64,000 nt of DNA from CAZRGV01 sp964599655 (GTDB lineage: Bacteria; Planctomycetota; Planctomycetia; Isosphaerales; Isosphaeraceae). Below, in pieces: positions 28,458-37,270 of this stretch (within the stretch, counting starts at the first letter, position 1; each line of letters starts with the position of its first letter). The notes under the pieces are model-generated. The model ran no database searches and had not been told where the DNA came from. It was given only the letters and a program-made list of their open reading frames with translations. A program made the translations under genes and the position numbers. The stretch is from contig CAZRGV010000014.1 of assembly GCA_964599655.1 (NCBI GenBank), positions 1 to 64,000 on the forward strand, written 5' to 3'.

Positions 28458-29231
28458 TTACTTTTCGTTCACGGAAGGGGCTGGCCGGGTGGCTCTGGCG
28501 ATCCAGGCATGTTGGAGGCAGATCAGGGAGGCGCCGCCGCCTCGGGCGCTGGCGTCGGTCAGGACGCCGATCAGAATAGGTTCGGGCTGATTGTCGGGAG
28601 TGCGGCGGTAGACGAAGACACCGCTGCCGGAGTCGCCGGGAATCGGCTTGAAGGCGGGACCCCACTCAAGCCATTTCGGGTTGGAATAGTTGCCGGCCCG
28701 GACGACGTGAGGGACCTCGGTCTTGTCGATCGTGTAGATCGGAATCGTCTGGCCGTCTGGGTGGGGAATCGGCTTCGAGGTGACCTGAGCTGGCCGGACG
28801 CAACGGAGCAGGGTGCCGCATCGAGGATCGTCGGGGTCAAGCCGCAATCGAACGAGGGCGTTGTCCGCGCCTGGGATGTCGAGGTGTGGGCCTTCGCGAT
28901 ACGAGGGATTTCGGAGGACACTGACGACCTGGGCGAGCGCCGACGCGTCACCCCTGTTGACTCGGGCGGTCCGGCCGGCGTCGTCGGGCTTGACACAATG
29001 GGCGGCGGTGAGGAGCAGGAGTCCGTTCTCGCTTCGCCCGATGACCGTGGCACGGAACTGAACTTCGCCGCGATCATCGTCGAGGACGATTCCGACCTGG
29101 GTATCCTTTAGGCCGGGAGGGTCGGTCGAGGGGGCCGGATCGGCAGCACGCGAGCGAGCCAGTAGAAGCAGGGGGAGAAGCAACGCCAGTTTCAGCGAGG
29201 TCCGACGAGAATTGAGAATCAACGAACGCAT
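28458..29231 (-). CDS. trypsin-like serine protease, exported
   Basis: A 257-residue S1-type protease. ATG at 29231 begins a signal peptide (LKLALLLPLLLLARSRAADP). The catalytic His is in LLLLTAAHCV (about residue 75), an Asp candidate is in DIPGADNALVRL, and the nucleophile is in PIPGDSGSGVFVY, with oxyanion Gly before the Ser. CGTLLRC gives a possible disulfide. It is short and single-domain, lacking the PDZ domains of DegP/HtrA. The end at SLICLQHAWIARATRPA is compatible with the final helix. It should act in the periplasm or outside; substrates are unknown. Confidence 0.85.
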   Translation of the reverse strand: MRSLILNSRRTSLKLALLLPLLLLARSRAADPAPSTDPPGLKDTQVGIVLDDDRGEVQFRATVIGRSENGLLLLTAAHCVKPDDAGRTARVNRGDASALAQVVSVLRNPSYREGPHLDIPGADNALVRLRLDPDDPRCGTLLRCVRPAQVTSKPIPHPDGQTIPIYTIDKTEVPHVVRAGNYSNPKWLEWGPAFKPIPGDSGSGVFVYRRTPDNQPEPILIGVLTDASARGGGASLICLQHAWIARATRPAPSVNEK

Positions 29232-29429
29232 GCCAGGGTTCTCCGGGACGCCGTCTTGCGTCGCGAGCCTCGAGTCGAGGATGCCGATCGTCGTGATCGG
29301 CCGAACGGCTCGCCACCGCGCCTTCAATTCAATTTAGTGCGCAGGGCGGCTCTCGAAAAGCCGAGCTGGAACCGCCTCCTCGCCTCCGGGGAAGCGTTGC
29401 TGGGGCATCGGGGGCGATGCGGGCCCGGC

Positions 29430-30317
29430 TCAGAAAAGCAGGTCGGCCACGCCGACCATCAGAAGCCCGACACTGATGATGACATTGACCTGGAAGAACG
29501 CCACGTTGACGCGGGTCAGGTCGTCGGGGCGGACCAGCGCGTGCTCGTAGATGAGCAAGACAGCCACGAGGACGATGGCGGTAAAGTAGATCGGCCCGAG
29601 GGGCGGAGAATCGGCCAGTCCGAGCGTCACGAGGGCCAAAACCATGAGCGCATGCGAGGCCGCGGCCAGCCGCAAGGCGCCGACGATTCCGAGCTTCGCG
29701 GGAATGCTGCGGAGCCCCGCGTCGCGGTCGAAAGCGTAGTCCTGGCACGCATAGATGATGTCGAAACCGGCCACCCAGAACAACACGGCGAGCCCGAGGA
29801 GAACCGGCGGCCAGGCGATGTCGCCCCGCAAGGCGATCCAGGCGGCGATCGGCGAGAGCATCAGAGCCGCTCCGAGCCAGAAGTGCGCCAGGCTGGTGAA
29901 CCGTTTGGCGAACGAGTATCCCAGGAGCCAGAGCAAGACCGGCACCGAGAGGAACAAGGGCCATCGGTTGGGCAGGAAGAGCAGAGTGGAGGCGATGAAC
30001 AAGGCCGAGCAGACGACGGTAAAGACCGCGACCGACCCGACCGAGAGACGGCCGCTGGGCAGGTGCCGCGTCGCGGTTCGAGGATTCGCGGCGTCAATGC
30101 GGCGATCGACCAGGCGGTTGAAGGCCATGGCGGCCGAGCGCGCCATGGCCATGCAGAGCAGGATGCCGAGCCAGTCCCGGGGTCGACCGCGCCAGTCGTC
30201 TGGCCCTCGCGCGGCCATCGCCGCTCCCAGAAGCGCAAATGGCAAGGCGAACAGCGTGTGGCTGAAGCGGACGAGTTCGAGATAATCTCTCAGCCTGGCG
30301 TATGCGGCGTTGGCCAT
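29430..30317 (-). CDS. UbiA-family prenyltransferase, probable MqnP type
   Basis: A 295-residue inner-membrane enzyme with about eight to nine hydrophobic helices. The first aspartate-rich motif is AFNRLVDRRIDAANPRTATR (N-x3-D-x3-D, about 68-80) and the second is YACQDYAFDRDAGLRSIPAK (D-x3-D, about 190-200), the prenyl-diphosphate/Mg sites. The wording (SHTLFALPFALLGAAMA, TRHLPSGRLS, ACQDYAFDRDAGLRSIP) matches the 4-hydroxybenzoate-octaprenyltransferase-like group assigned as MqnP in futalosine-pathway organisms, consistent with mqnE at 25231. It begins 63 bases after arsM on the same strand and could be read from the arsenic promoter. Confidence 0.88.
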   Translation of the reverse strand: MANAAYARLRDYLELVRFSHTLFALPFALLGAAMAARGPDDWRGRPRDWLGILLCMAMARSAAMAFNRLVDRRIDAANPRTATRHLPSGRLSVGSVAVFTVVCSALFIASTLLFLPNRWPLFLSVPVLLWLLGYSFAKRFTSLAHFWLGAALMLSPIAAWIALRGDIAWPPVLLGLAVLFWVAGFDIIYACQDYAFDRDAGLRSIPAKLGIVGALRLAAASHALMVLALVTLGLADSPPLGPIYFTAIVLVAVLLIYEHALVRPDDLTRVNVAFFQVNVIISVGLLMVGVADLLF

Positions 30318-30380
30318 GAGGTTTGTGGAACCCGATTCGTGAGCTTGGGGCGGTTGGTGATCCGATGTCCGAGCCGAGAA

Positions 30381-31295
30381 TCAGTGCGGTTTCACCGCGA
30401 AGACATGAACACTGGCGGCATAATCATTGACGTTGTAGCGAGTCAGCAACTCAGCCAGCCGAGCGTGAAGGGCCTGGTCGTCGCTGGACGCGGGCGGAGA
30501 GCAGCAACCGGAACTGGCGATGGGCAGACCCGAACCGATCGTGGCCTCGGAGACGGCCGGTGGCGGGCAGCAAACCGACTGGTTTTCGACCTTGGCGTAC
30601 GCGTTGAGGTCGGCGCCGCTGTCGAGAATTTCGACATGCGCGAATCCGGCATCGAGCAATTCTTGACGATACGAATCGATCGGAATCGCTCCGGCGATGC
30701 AGCCGACGTAGGCCATGAGGTCATCGGCCAGTTCGGGGGGCAACGGCCGCTTGAGAGCGATGTCGCTGACAGCGAGTCGTCCGCCCGGTTTGAGCACCCG
30801 GGCGATCTCCCGGAAAACGGCCGGCTTGTCGGGAGCGAGGTTGATGACGCAGTTGCTGATGACGCAATCGACCGAGGCATCGGGCAAGGGAAGACGATCG
30901 ATGGTGGCGTGGTGAAAGGCCACGTTGGTCAAGGGAGAACCATCGTCGGCGAGGGCCTTCTCGGCGTTGCGGCGGGCCAGCTCGATCATCTCCTCGGTCA
31001 TGTCGATGCCGATCGCCTTGCCGGTAGGCCCAACCTTCCGGGCGGCCAGGAACACGTCGAGCCCGCCGCCGCTGCCGAGGTCGACCACCGTTTCCCCTTC
31101 TCGAAGGTGGGCAAAGGCCGTGGGGTTTCCGCAGGAAAGCCCCATGTTGGCCTCGGCCGGTATGGCGCCGAGCTCCTCGGCCGAATAGCCGAAGGCCTCG
31201 GCCACGGCGCGAACGCCTTCGTGATTGCTCGACAGACCGAGCGTCGCGACGGAACCATACTTGGATCGAACCGCTTGCTGGATGGTTTCGGACAT
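30381..31295 (-). CDS. arsM: arsenite S-adenosylmethyltransferase ArsM
   Basis: A 304-residue cytoplasmic enzyme that methylates As(III) to mono-, di- and trimethyl forms. The start at 31295 gives [17 protein letters not shown], as in ArsM/AS3MT-like proteins. Conserved cysteines are in [14 protein letters not shown] (about residue 54), [12 protein letters not shown] (SNCVINL is the ArsM signature) and [11 protein letters not shown]; motif I is [17 protein letters not shown]. The C-terminal tail has extra Cys pairs (SVCCPPP, SGCCSPP), a frequent ArsM feature thought to bind arsenic. It is the third gene of arsR-arsC-like-arsM, 37 bases after the ArsC-like gene. No efflux pump (ArsB/Acr3) is in the window, so volatilisation may be the main route locally. 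Confidence 0.95.
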   Translation of the reverse strand: MSETIQQAVRSKYGSVATLGLSSNHEGVRAVAEAFGYSAEELGAIPAEANMGLSCGNPTAFAHLREGETVVDLGSGGGLDVFLAARKVGPTGKAIGIDMTEEMIELARRNAEKALADDGSPLTNVAFHHATIDRLPLPDASVDCVISNCVINLAPDKPAVFREIARVLKPGGRLAVSDIALKRPLPPELADDLMAYVGCIAGAIPIDSYRQELLDAGFAHVEILDSGADLNAYAKVENQSVCCPPPAVSEATIGSGLPIASSGCCSPPASSDDQALHARLAELLTRYNVNDYAASVHVFAVKPH

Positions 31296-31332
31296 GTCGC
31301 ACCTCAATTCCTGGTTCAGGGGGCCGATCAAG

Positions 31333-32346
31333 TTACCTGGCGGACAAACGATTGCGAACCTGGAGCATCACCGAGAGCATCAGCCGTCCGATATCGTCGC
31401 GACGCTCGGCGTACTTGGCCGCCTCGAAACTCGACCCATCGTAGATTTTAGGATCGAGGTAAGGCATCGACAGTCTCAGGGCCGCGCCTTTGACAACCGG
31501 GCAGCTTGCGTCGGCCTCGCCGCAGACCAACAGCGCGGCGAAATCGCGTTGCGGGTTGCTCGGGTCGAGATACATCTTGGAGAATTCGACCGTTTCGAGA
31601 GGCAGCTCCTCCGAGGCGCCGGGTTTTCCCCAACGCACCCGATAGGTGGGATTCGGGGTGTCGGGCTCACCGCGAGGGGCCTCGTTCCCCGTTGGTTCCA
31701 CCTCGACGCCAATCGCTCGCAGCGCGGCGATCGAGCGAGAGTTGAAGGCACTCGGGGAGGTTCCACCGCTGTGGAAGCGAATCTCGGGCATGCCGTAATA
31801 GGCGGCGGCGATGTTGCCCATTGTCGCGCCGAGGATGCTTCGACGACTATTCCCGGTGCAGATGACCGTGATGTGCAAGGGGCGGCCGGGCTGGTATTGG
31901 GAAGCGATCCAGTTCGCCAGCCGCCTGCCAGCCGCCTGGTGAGGTTCATCGATCATGTCGAGCGAGGTGCTCAGCAGCGCGACGTGCGAGGCGACCTCCG
32001 GCAGGAGTCGAGTCCGCGACGGAGGGGCATTGTCGTCCAGAATCTTCTGAATCTCAGCATCGCCCAGCGTGTTATCCGGGCCGGCGAGCCGGGAGAAGGT
32101 CGAGGGATCCATCAGGCCGTCCAGTTCGTTGGGGGTTAAGACACCATCGCGTCCGAGCGCCTTCACCAGGGTTCCCTTGACTCGCTCGTCGTTGCGCGGA
32201 TCGACGGCGTCTGGCGTGCCGAAGCGCTGGATCAGCCAGAACGCGCGAACGAACGATCCCTCGTCGAGATGATCCGTCGCCGGAGGCTCAGCCGCCATTG
32301 TCAATAAGCATGCCATCCAGATCAACGAGACCAGAGGATTCGCCAT
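31333..32346 (-). CDS. exported ArsC/low-molecular-weight phosphatase-like protein with N-terminal extension
   Basis: A 337-residue protein. ATG at 32346 starts a signal-like helix ([20 protein letters not shown]). Residues about 25-150 form an extension with two EF-hand-like stretches ([17 protein letters not shown] and [17 protein letters not shown]). Residues about 165-330 are a low-molecular-weight protein-tyrosine-phosphatase/ArsC fold: P-loop [17 protein letters not shown] (CX5R-S), then [34 protein letters not shown] and the general-acid region [15 protein letters not shown]. The context between arsR and arsM supports arsenate reduction. An exported form is odd because known ArsC proteins act in the cytoplasm with thioredoxin or glutaredoxin; phosphatase activity outside the membrane is the alternative. 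Confidence 0.75.
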   Translation of the reverse strand: MANPLVSLIWMACLLTMAAEPPATDHLDEGSFVRAFWLIQRFGTPDAVDPRNDERVKGTLVKALGRDGVLTPNELDGLMDPSTFSRLAGPDNTLGDAEIQKILDDNAPPSRTRLLPEVASHVALLSTSLDMIDEPHQAAGRRLANWIASQYQPGRPLHITVICTGNSRRSILGATMGNIAAAYYGMPEIRFHSGGTSPSAFNSRSIAALRAIGVEVEPTGNEAPRGEPDTPNPTYRVRWGKPGASEELPLETVEFSKMYLDPSNPQRDFAALLVCGEADASCPVVKGAALRLSMPYLDPKIYDGSSFEAAKYAERRDDIGRLMLSVMLQVRNRLSAR

Positions 32347-32433
32347 TTGGAAAGATCCCAGCGTGTTGATGGAACAGTGCCACGGGAGGCGATCGCGTGG
32401 CGCGATCGTCGATCCCATCGCGGGAGTTTGAAA

Positions 32434-32808
32434 TCAAAGTCCGTCGCCGCAGGACGACACGATGCGAGCTAAACGCCGCTGGTCCTCTCGCACGATGTTC
32501 AGATCGGACAGACCCGATCCCAGACCCTCGAGCAGCGTTCGATGCAGGGACGACTGCGGAGGCGCCAGCCGGTAGTAGACCCACAAGCCCTGCTTCCGGC
32601 CCGTGACCAACCCGTGCGTCCGCAAGTACGCCAGATGCCGCGAAACCGTCGGCTGCGGCAGGCCAAGCGTCTCGTGAAGATGGCAAACGCAAACCTCGCG
32701 GTCGCCCGAGAGCAAGTGGAGCAACCGGAGCCGGACCGGGTCGGCGAACGCCTTGAAGAGCTTTGCCGAATCATCCAGCGTCATGAGGTTTGAGGGCGTT
32801 TTCTTCAT
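32434..32808 (-). CDS. arsR: ArsR/SmtB family repressor
   Basis: A 124-residue winged-helix dimeric repressor that releases DNA on binding As(III)/Sb(III). The helix-turn-helix is HETLGLPQPTVSRHLAYLRT, preceded by DREVCVCHLHETL, the ELCVCDL-type metal site with two cysteines; the wing is GLVTGRKQGLWVYYRL. A third thiol is in SSCGDGL at the C-terminus. It heads the arsenic unit, and its promoter and operator overlap its own start codon, so autoregulation is very likely. The next gene begins 87 bases downstream. Confidence 0.95.
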   Translation of the reverse strand: MKKTPSNLMTLDDSAKLFKAFADPVRLRLLHLLSGDREVCVCHLHETLGLPQPTVSRHLAYLRTHGLVTGRKQGLWVYYRLAPPQSSLHRTLLEGLGSGLSDLNIVREDQRRLARIVSSCGDGL

Positions 32809-32848
32809 TCGTGTAGACGAATATAGTGGGCGGCGTGGCGCGTGTCAA
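32807..32848 (-). promoter_or_regulatory. ars promoter with ArsR-type operator
   Basis: On the minus strand, TTGACA (32848-32843), 17 bases, then TATATT (32825-32820): near-consensus sigma70 boxes. The inverted repeat ATTCGT-4-ACGAAT (32807-32822) covers the -10 edge, the start site and the arsR start codon at 32808. Binding there would block the promoter. The predicted transcript has a leader of only about five bases. Confidence 0.8.
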
Positions 32849-33006
32849 GCGGTTCGACGACGGGGCAGCGCGGTGTCCCCGGCCGGGAAGTGGAGAGGCT
32901 GGAGCGAGCCGGACCATGGCCAATGGAGGCGGTTTGGGCCGGTCGGTCGCTCCAGCCTGGCGGGTTGGAGAGACGTGATCGGGGTGCGAGTCGCGAGGGC
33001 TGCGGA

Positions 33007-33411
33007 TCAGTGCGCGGCCAAATACGAATCGAAGACCCGGACCTTCGACCACGAGTCCTTGTTGACCTGAACGAACTCGTCGTGGCGAGGATTCTTGAGG
33101 TACATGAGCTTGGCGTCCTTGCTCTCGAAGACCACATGAAGGGCCACGTCGAAATCCTTGACGCTGACCGGTTCGTCGACGTCGTCGGCGATAGTTCCGA
33201 CCGAGAAGTAGACGGTTCCCTCGATGTTTCCGAGGTACTTCTGGCACGACGCGACGAATTTCTCTCGGGATTCGTTCGAATGATCCTTGAGCGTGAAAAA
33301 GACCATGTGAGCGAGCTGTGCCCCTTTCTTCTCGGAGGATCGGCCGACGGCCGAAAGCAGCAGAGGAGCAACGAGCACGAACGTCAGCGCCACGGTTAGT
33401 CCGCGATTCAT
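33007..33411 (-). CDS. Dabb (stress-responsive alpha/beta barrel) domain protein, exported
   Basis: A 134-residue protein. ATG at 33411 starts a signal peptide (GLTVALTFVLVAPLLLSAVG). The mature part opens LAHMVFFTLKDHSNESREKF, the Dabb domain start (H-x-V-x-F-x-x-K), then TVYFSVGTIADD, DFDVALHVVFESKDAKLMYL and a final KVRVFDSYLA. Dabb is a dimeric ferredoxin-like fold found in plant stress proteins and olivetolic-acid cyclase; the bacterial exported forms have no assigned role and are common in planctomycetes. It stands alone, upstream of the ars promoter and reading in the same direction. Confidence 0.85.
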   Translation of the reverse strand: MNRGLTVALTFVLVAPLLLSAVGRSSEKKGAQLAHMVFFTLKDHSNESREKFVASCQKYLGNIEGTVYFSVGTIADDVDEPVSVKDFDVALHVVFESKDAKLMYLKNPRHDEFVQVNKDSWSKVRVFDSYLAAH

Positions 33412-33685
33412 GTTGAGGACTCCGGATGTGGGGAAGGAACGAGTAACCACCTTGTCGGGCTGGTCATCATGACGAGAGGACGGTATCGCCGCAAGTCGGG
33501 CCAGCGCGATTCAAACGGTCCGCGAGCGTGTGCGCTCATGATTCTCAAGGAACTCGGCGCATTGTGGGGTTTCGGAATCCGTGTATCGGCCGGTACTTTA
33601 GCGTGAAGCGAGGTGGGCAACGCGAGGAACGGACGCGTTCCAGCAGGGGGGCCTCGCTCCCTCGGCGAGAAACGGAACAAAGATC

Positions 33686-35605
33686 ATGCGACGTGATTTC
33701 GGGCTCCTGACGGTTTCCTTGGCGTTCTCGGTCATGATCGTGGACTCGACGTTCTCGGCGGATTCGCCGAACGCGAAATCTCGAGGCGCGCCGAACGCGG
33801 TGTCGATCGTGGAGTTCGGGGCCAAGCCCGGTCCGGAGAATGCCGTGGCCACTCGGAAGGCGATCCAGTCGGCGCTCGATGCGTTGCCAGCCGATCAGGC
33901 GGGGCTCGTCCGTGTTCCCGCCGGGGACTGGTGGATCGACGAACCGATCCTGATCGACCGAAGCGACGTGACGCTGTCGGGCGAGGGATTCGCGTCTCGC
34001 ATCAACCGAGGCGCGGAGAACGCGGGGGATCTGCTTCTCCTCGGCGTCAAGCGGCTCCCGCTCAGTCGGGACCACCTCGACACGCTGGCGGGTCGACCCG
34101 CGATCCGGCTTCGAGGCAACACGAGACTGGCGTCGTTTGGGGGGCCGCTTGACCAGGGTGGGGAAAAGGGGTACGAGGCCGCCAATGGCCTGACGATCGA
34201 TCTTATGTTCGCCATCCCGACCGAGTTCAAAGGTGACGGCGTGGCGATCTGCGGATTGTCCGTGAAGGACCGACCGAGCCCCTGGTCGTTGTGGGCTCAC
34301 AAGACCAACGAGAAGGGCAAGGGTCGATACAGCTTTCGATTCGCGACCAGGGCCCCGAACGGAGCGGCGAGACGGGGAGATTTCGAGTTCGAGGCCCCGC
34401 TCGGTCCTGCTGTGCGTCTGACGATCCAACTGGACCTTAAGGCCGGGGTTTTCGCCGCCTGGGTGAACGGGCTCCTGGTCAAGGCGAATCCGCGGGGCGA
34501 CTCGTTGTTGCCTGGATCGAGGTTCGTGGCGAACCATCTGGTTCCGTTCGGATTCGGGGCGACGGGCGCTCAGGCCTGGGGCGGCGGGGATTGGTTCGGA
34601 TCGCCGGCCGATCTCGTCGTGGCGGGCCTGAAGCTGGTGTCGCGGCCGTTGTATTCGGTGAAAGCGCCGCGACAGCAGCGCCTCGACCGGAAACCTCTGG
34701 ATGACGCGCTTCGCTACGACACGAACGAGGATGGCTTGCTGGGATACTTGAAGGTGCCTGACACCATTCCGACGAATCGCGTACTCGACCTGGTGGGGTC
34801 GTACAACCGGCCCTCGACGATGCTCTGGCTCGACCTGCCGGAGCACGGCGGTTACGCGGCGACGGCGGGAAATGTTACGATTCGAGACCTGTGGCTCAAT
34901 GCCCAGTGGTACGCGAGCGGACAGGTCATTGGGATCGGCGAGGTCAACAATCTTCGCCTCGAAGGTCTCAGGATCCACGGGGCCGCCCATGGAATCGGTT
35001 GTAAGAGGTTCGGCGTCCTTTATCCCATTCGCGTTCTGAATTGTGATTTTGCCTATCAGACCGCGGTGTCCATCGATCTGTTTGCCGGCACGGCGGTCAT
35101 GCTGCGCGACCTGATGATCCAAGGGGCGGGCCGGAGCGGAGCCCTGGTGGCCTGGCGGTCGAAAATCGTGTTTGATGGCGCGTTCATCTCGGGGTTCGGA
35201 CAACCTTCGGCCGTGCTGAGGCTTGTGGATTGTCATGCGACGATTCGCGACGTTGGGGCCGATTACGAGGGGCTCGAGTTCCCGAGTGATGCCTACATTC
35301 TCGCGGAGTCGACGGGCGACAGTACGGATGACACGACGCATCTCACCGTCGAGCGATTTGGCGCCGGACTCGTGTCGCCCAAGGCGGCGATCGTGCGTTT
35401 GACCGGCTCGGGCGAGGGGGTGGCCCGGATCATGGATCTGGCCACCTCGAAAGGGGCAACCAAGCACGAAGCCGCCGTGCTTATCGAGGGTGCTGGCTGG
35501 AAGGGACACGTCGAAGGGACGAGCGACCTGCGGGAGGGACCGGCCGTGCTCGGAGGGAAGTTCGCACGGCCGTTCTCGAGCTCCGCGCCGCCTCGAGCCC
35601 GCTAG
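33686..35605 (+). CDS. exported right-handed beta-helix protein (pectate-lyase-like superfamily)
   Basis: A 639-residue protein with signal peptide FGLLTVSLAFSVMIVDSTFS. Mature start VSIVEFGAKPGPENAVATRK and KAIQSALDALPADQAGLVRV, then PAGDWWIDEPILIDRSDVTL form the N-terminal cap seen in pectate-lyase-3/polygalacturonase-like beta helices. Residues about 145-270 break the helix with a beta-sandwich-like insert (GLTIDLMFAIPTEFKGDG, VRLTIQLDLKAGVFAAWVNG) similar to LamG laminin-type modules. The helix resumes with NVTIRDLWLNAQWY, LRLEGLRIHGAAHGIGC, IRVLNCDFAYQTAVSIDLFA and similar rungs. No lyase catalytic triad can be named. It may bind or cleave an acidic polysaccharide; function is open. Confidence 0.8.
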   Translation: MRRDFGLLTVSLAFSVMIVDSTFSADSPNAKSRGAPNAVSIVEFGAKPGPENAVATRKAIQSALDALPADQAGLVRVPAGDWWIDEPILIDRSDVTLSGEGFASRINRGAENAGDLLLLGVKRLPLSRDHLDTLAGRPAIRLRGNTRLASFGGPLDQGGEKGYEAANGLTIDLMFAIPTEFKGDGVAICGLSVKDRPSPWSLWAHKTNEKGKGRYSFRFATRAPNGAARRGDFEFEAPLGPAVRLTIQLDLKAGVFAAWVNGLLVKANPRGDSLLPGSRFVANHLVPFGFGATGAQAWGGGDWFGSPADLVVAGLKLVSRPLYSVKAPRQQRLDRKPLDDALRYDTNEDGLLGYLKVPDTIPTNRVLDLVGSYNRPSTMLWLDLPEHGGYAATAGNVTIRDLWLNAQWYASGQVIGIGEVNNLRLEGLRIHGAAHGIGCKRFGVLYPIRVLNCDFAYQTAVSIDLFAGTAVMLRDLMIQGAGRSGALVAWRSKIVFDGAFISGFGQPSAVLRLVDCHATIRDVGADYEGLEFPSDAYILAESTGDSTDDTTHLTVERFGAGLVSPKAAIVRLTGSGEGVARIMDLATSKGATKHEAAVLIEGAGWKGHVEGTSDLREGPAVLGGKFARPFSSSAPPRAR

Positions 35606-35606
35606 G

Positions 35607-36248
35607 TCAAGGCTCGGGCGTTGGAAGCGATTGGCTCCCCTCGTTCGAAGTCCGGCGAATCGTTGCCAGCCAGGCTCGGGGACCGCCAGGGCTGAACCAG
35701 TGTGCGCTCTCGGGGGTGGTTTCGAAACGCGCCTCGCGAATGGTTTCGACGATCCAGCCGTCGCGGAACGCTTCGTGAAGCTCCTGGGATGTGATCCGGC
35801 GCGGACCCTCGCCGGGAGGCTCTTGGTCGCTGAAGCAGAGGAGATGAACCCGGCCTTCAGGATGGACCGCACGAGCCAGGGACGCGACGTATTTCGGACG
35901 TTCCTCGTCGTTGAACGTGTGGAACAAGCCGCAGTCGATGATGGTGTCAAAGGATCGACCGAGCTGCTCCAGCTCCAGGGCGTTCAAGACGAGGAACGGC
36001 ACCTTGAGCCCTCGTTGTTGAGCCTTGGCCTGTGCGCGTTCGATGGCCATGGGCACGAAATCCACGCCCCAGACCGAGTGGCCCCTTGAGGCGAGAAAGA
36101 GTGCGTTCTCGCCCGTGCCGCAGCCAACGTCCAGAATCGTTCCCGCGAGTTCCCCCGACGCTTCGAGTTTGACGAACTCGGGTTGCGGTCCGCCGATATC
36201 CCAGGGTGCTTGACCCTGATAGGCGGATTCGAATCGTTCTCGACTCAT
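35607..36248 (-). CDS. class I SAM-dependent methyltransferase (TPMT/TehB-like)
   Basis: A 213-residue cytoplasmic methyltransferase; ATG at 36248 gives MSRERFESAYQGQAPWDIGG, the W-D-x-G-x-P-Q-P start shared with thiopurine/tellurite (TehB/TPMT-like) methyltransferases. Motif I is ILDVGCGTGENALFLASRGH, motif II VWGVDFVPMAIERAQAKA, then FDTIIDCGLFHTFNDEERPK. Its 3' end lies one base from that of the beta-helix gene. The group includes enzymes that detoxify thiols, tellurite, selenium or arsenicals, but no direct evidence ties this one to the ars unit 3 kb away. Confidence 0.87.
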   Translation of the reverse strand: MSRERFESAYQGQAPWDIGGPQPEFVKLEASGELAGTILDVGCGTGENALFLASRGHSVWGVDFVPMAIERAQAKAQQRGLKVPFLVLNALELEQLGRSFDTIIDCGLFHTFNDEERPKYVASLARAVHPEGRVHLLCFSDQEPPGEGPRRITSQELHEAFRDGWIVETIREARFETTPESAHWFSPGGPRAWLATIRRTSNEGSQSLPTPEP

Positions 36249-36423
36249 GGGTGTCTCTCCGTGATCCTCTGACCTGTGTTCAGAGTAACCGTTCCACGGG
36301 ATTCTTGTCACGGTTTCCGGGCGTCAACGACTATGCTGGAATGAAACGAGGTGTTGACGGCCAAGGGGTCGCAATGGACCGTTGATCCCTACGAAAGTTG
36401 GTTGGCCCAGGAGGTGATCGGCG

Positions 36424-37209
36424 ATGAAGATCGGCGCGATGAACCATCCGGCGCGAGATCCCATCGCGGAAATCGACTGGATCGGTCGGCACGGATTTGA
36501 CTTCGTGGATTTCACGTTGGAACCGCCTCTGGCCGATCCAGATCGGATCGATCCGGGTGCGGTTCGACGCGCCCTCGATCGCCACAAGCTGGACGTTGTG
36601 GCGCACACGGCGTGGTTCTTACCGTACGGGTCGCCCTTCGTCAGCCTGCGGCGTGCCGGTCTGGGAGAGCTCCGCCGTTGTTTGAAGGCGGCCGACCGAA
36701 TCGGAGCTCGGGTCATGAACACCCATTACTGCAAGACGCCGCCGGGTTTCTCGTTCGAAGACGCGGTGAACTGGCATGACGAGGTTCTGGCGCCCCTCTG
36801 CGAGGAGGCGGCCGGTCTGGGCATCACGATCGTTCTGGAGCACATACCCCACGGAGGGCACAGCCAGCTCGAATCGATCGCGGCGCTGCTGGATCGAATC
36901 CCCTTGCTTCAGTTTCACCTCGACAGCGGTCATGCGAAGCTCGAGCGCGCCTACGATCGCTGGGATGAGTATCTCGACCGCCTCGGACCCCGGTTGCGAC
37001 ATGTACACCTTTCCGAAAACGATGGAACCCACGATCAGCATCTTCCTCTAGGCGCCGTGGCACGAAGCGGCATGGACTGGCCGGAGCGGGTTCGACGACT
37101 GAAGTCGATCGGCTACGACGCGACGATCACTCTCGAGGTCTTTTCCCTCCAGAAAGAGTATCTCCTGCTCAGCCGAGACCTGCTCAAAACCTGGTGGAAG
37201 AGCGCCTGA
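36424..37209 (+). CDS. sugar phosphate isomerase/epimerase (AP-endonuclease-2 TIM barrel)
   Basis: A 261-residue xylose-isomerase-like TIM barrel protein. ATG at 36424 follows GGAGGTGATCGGCG. Metal ligands typical of the fold are visible: Glu in ITIVLEHIPHGG, Asp/His in LQFHLDSGHAKL, His in LRHVHLSENDGTHDQHLPLG and the final Glu in ATITLEVFSLQKE. The barrel opens MKIGAMNHPARDPIAEIDWI. The family covers keto-sugar epimerases, inosose isomerases and endonuclease IV; substrate is not predictable here. The AMP nucleosidase begins 61 bases downstream on the same strand, suggesting an operon. Confidence 0.85.
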   Translation: MKIGAMNHPARDPIAEIDWIGRHGFDFVDFTLEPPLADPDRIDPGAVRRALDRHKLDVVAHTAWFLPYGSPFVSLRRAGLGELRRCLKAADRIGARVMNTHYCKTPPGFSFEDAVNWHDEVLAPLCEEAAGLGITIVLEHIPHGGHSQLESIAALLDRIPLLQFHLDSGHAKLERAYDRWDEYLDRLGPRLRHVHLSENDGTHDQHLPLGAVARSGMDWPERVRRLKSIGYDATITLEVFSLQKEYLLLSRDLLKTWWKSA

Positions 37210-37270
37210 CCAACAGGGGGTGTCGAACCACGCGCGTTCCGTCATTCTTGATTCATGGAGATCACGTCTT

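Noticed and set aside
33545..35950. 801-codon minus-strand open frame
   Set aside because: It mirrors the beta-helix gene, which has a signal peptide and family motifs on the plus strand; the antisense product has no domain.
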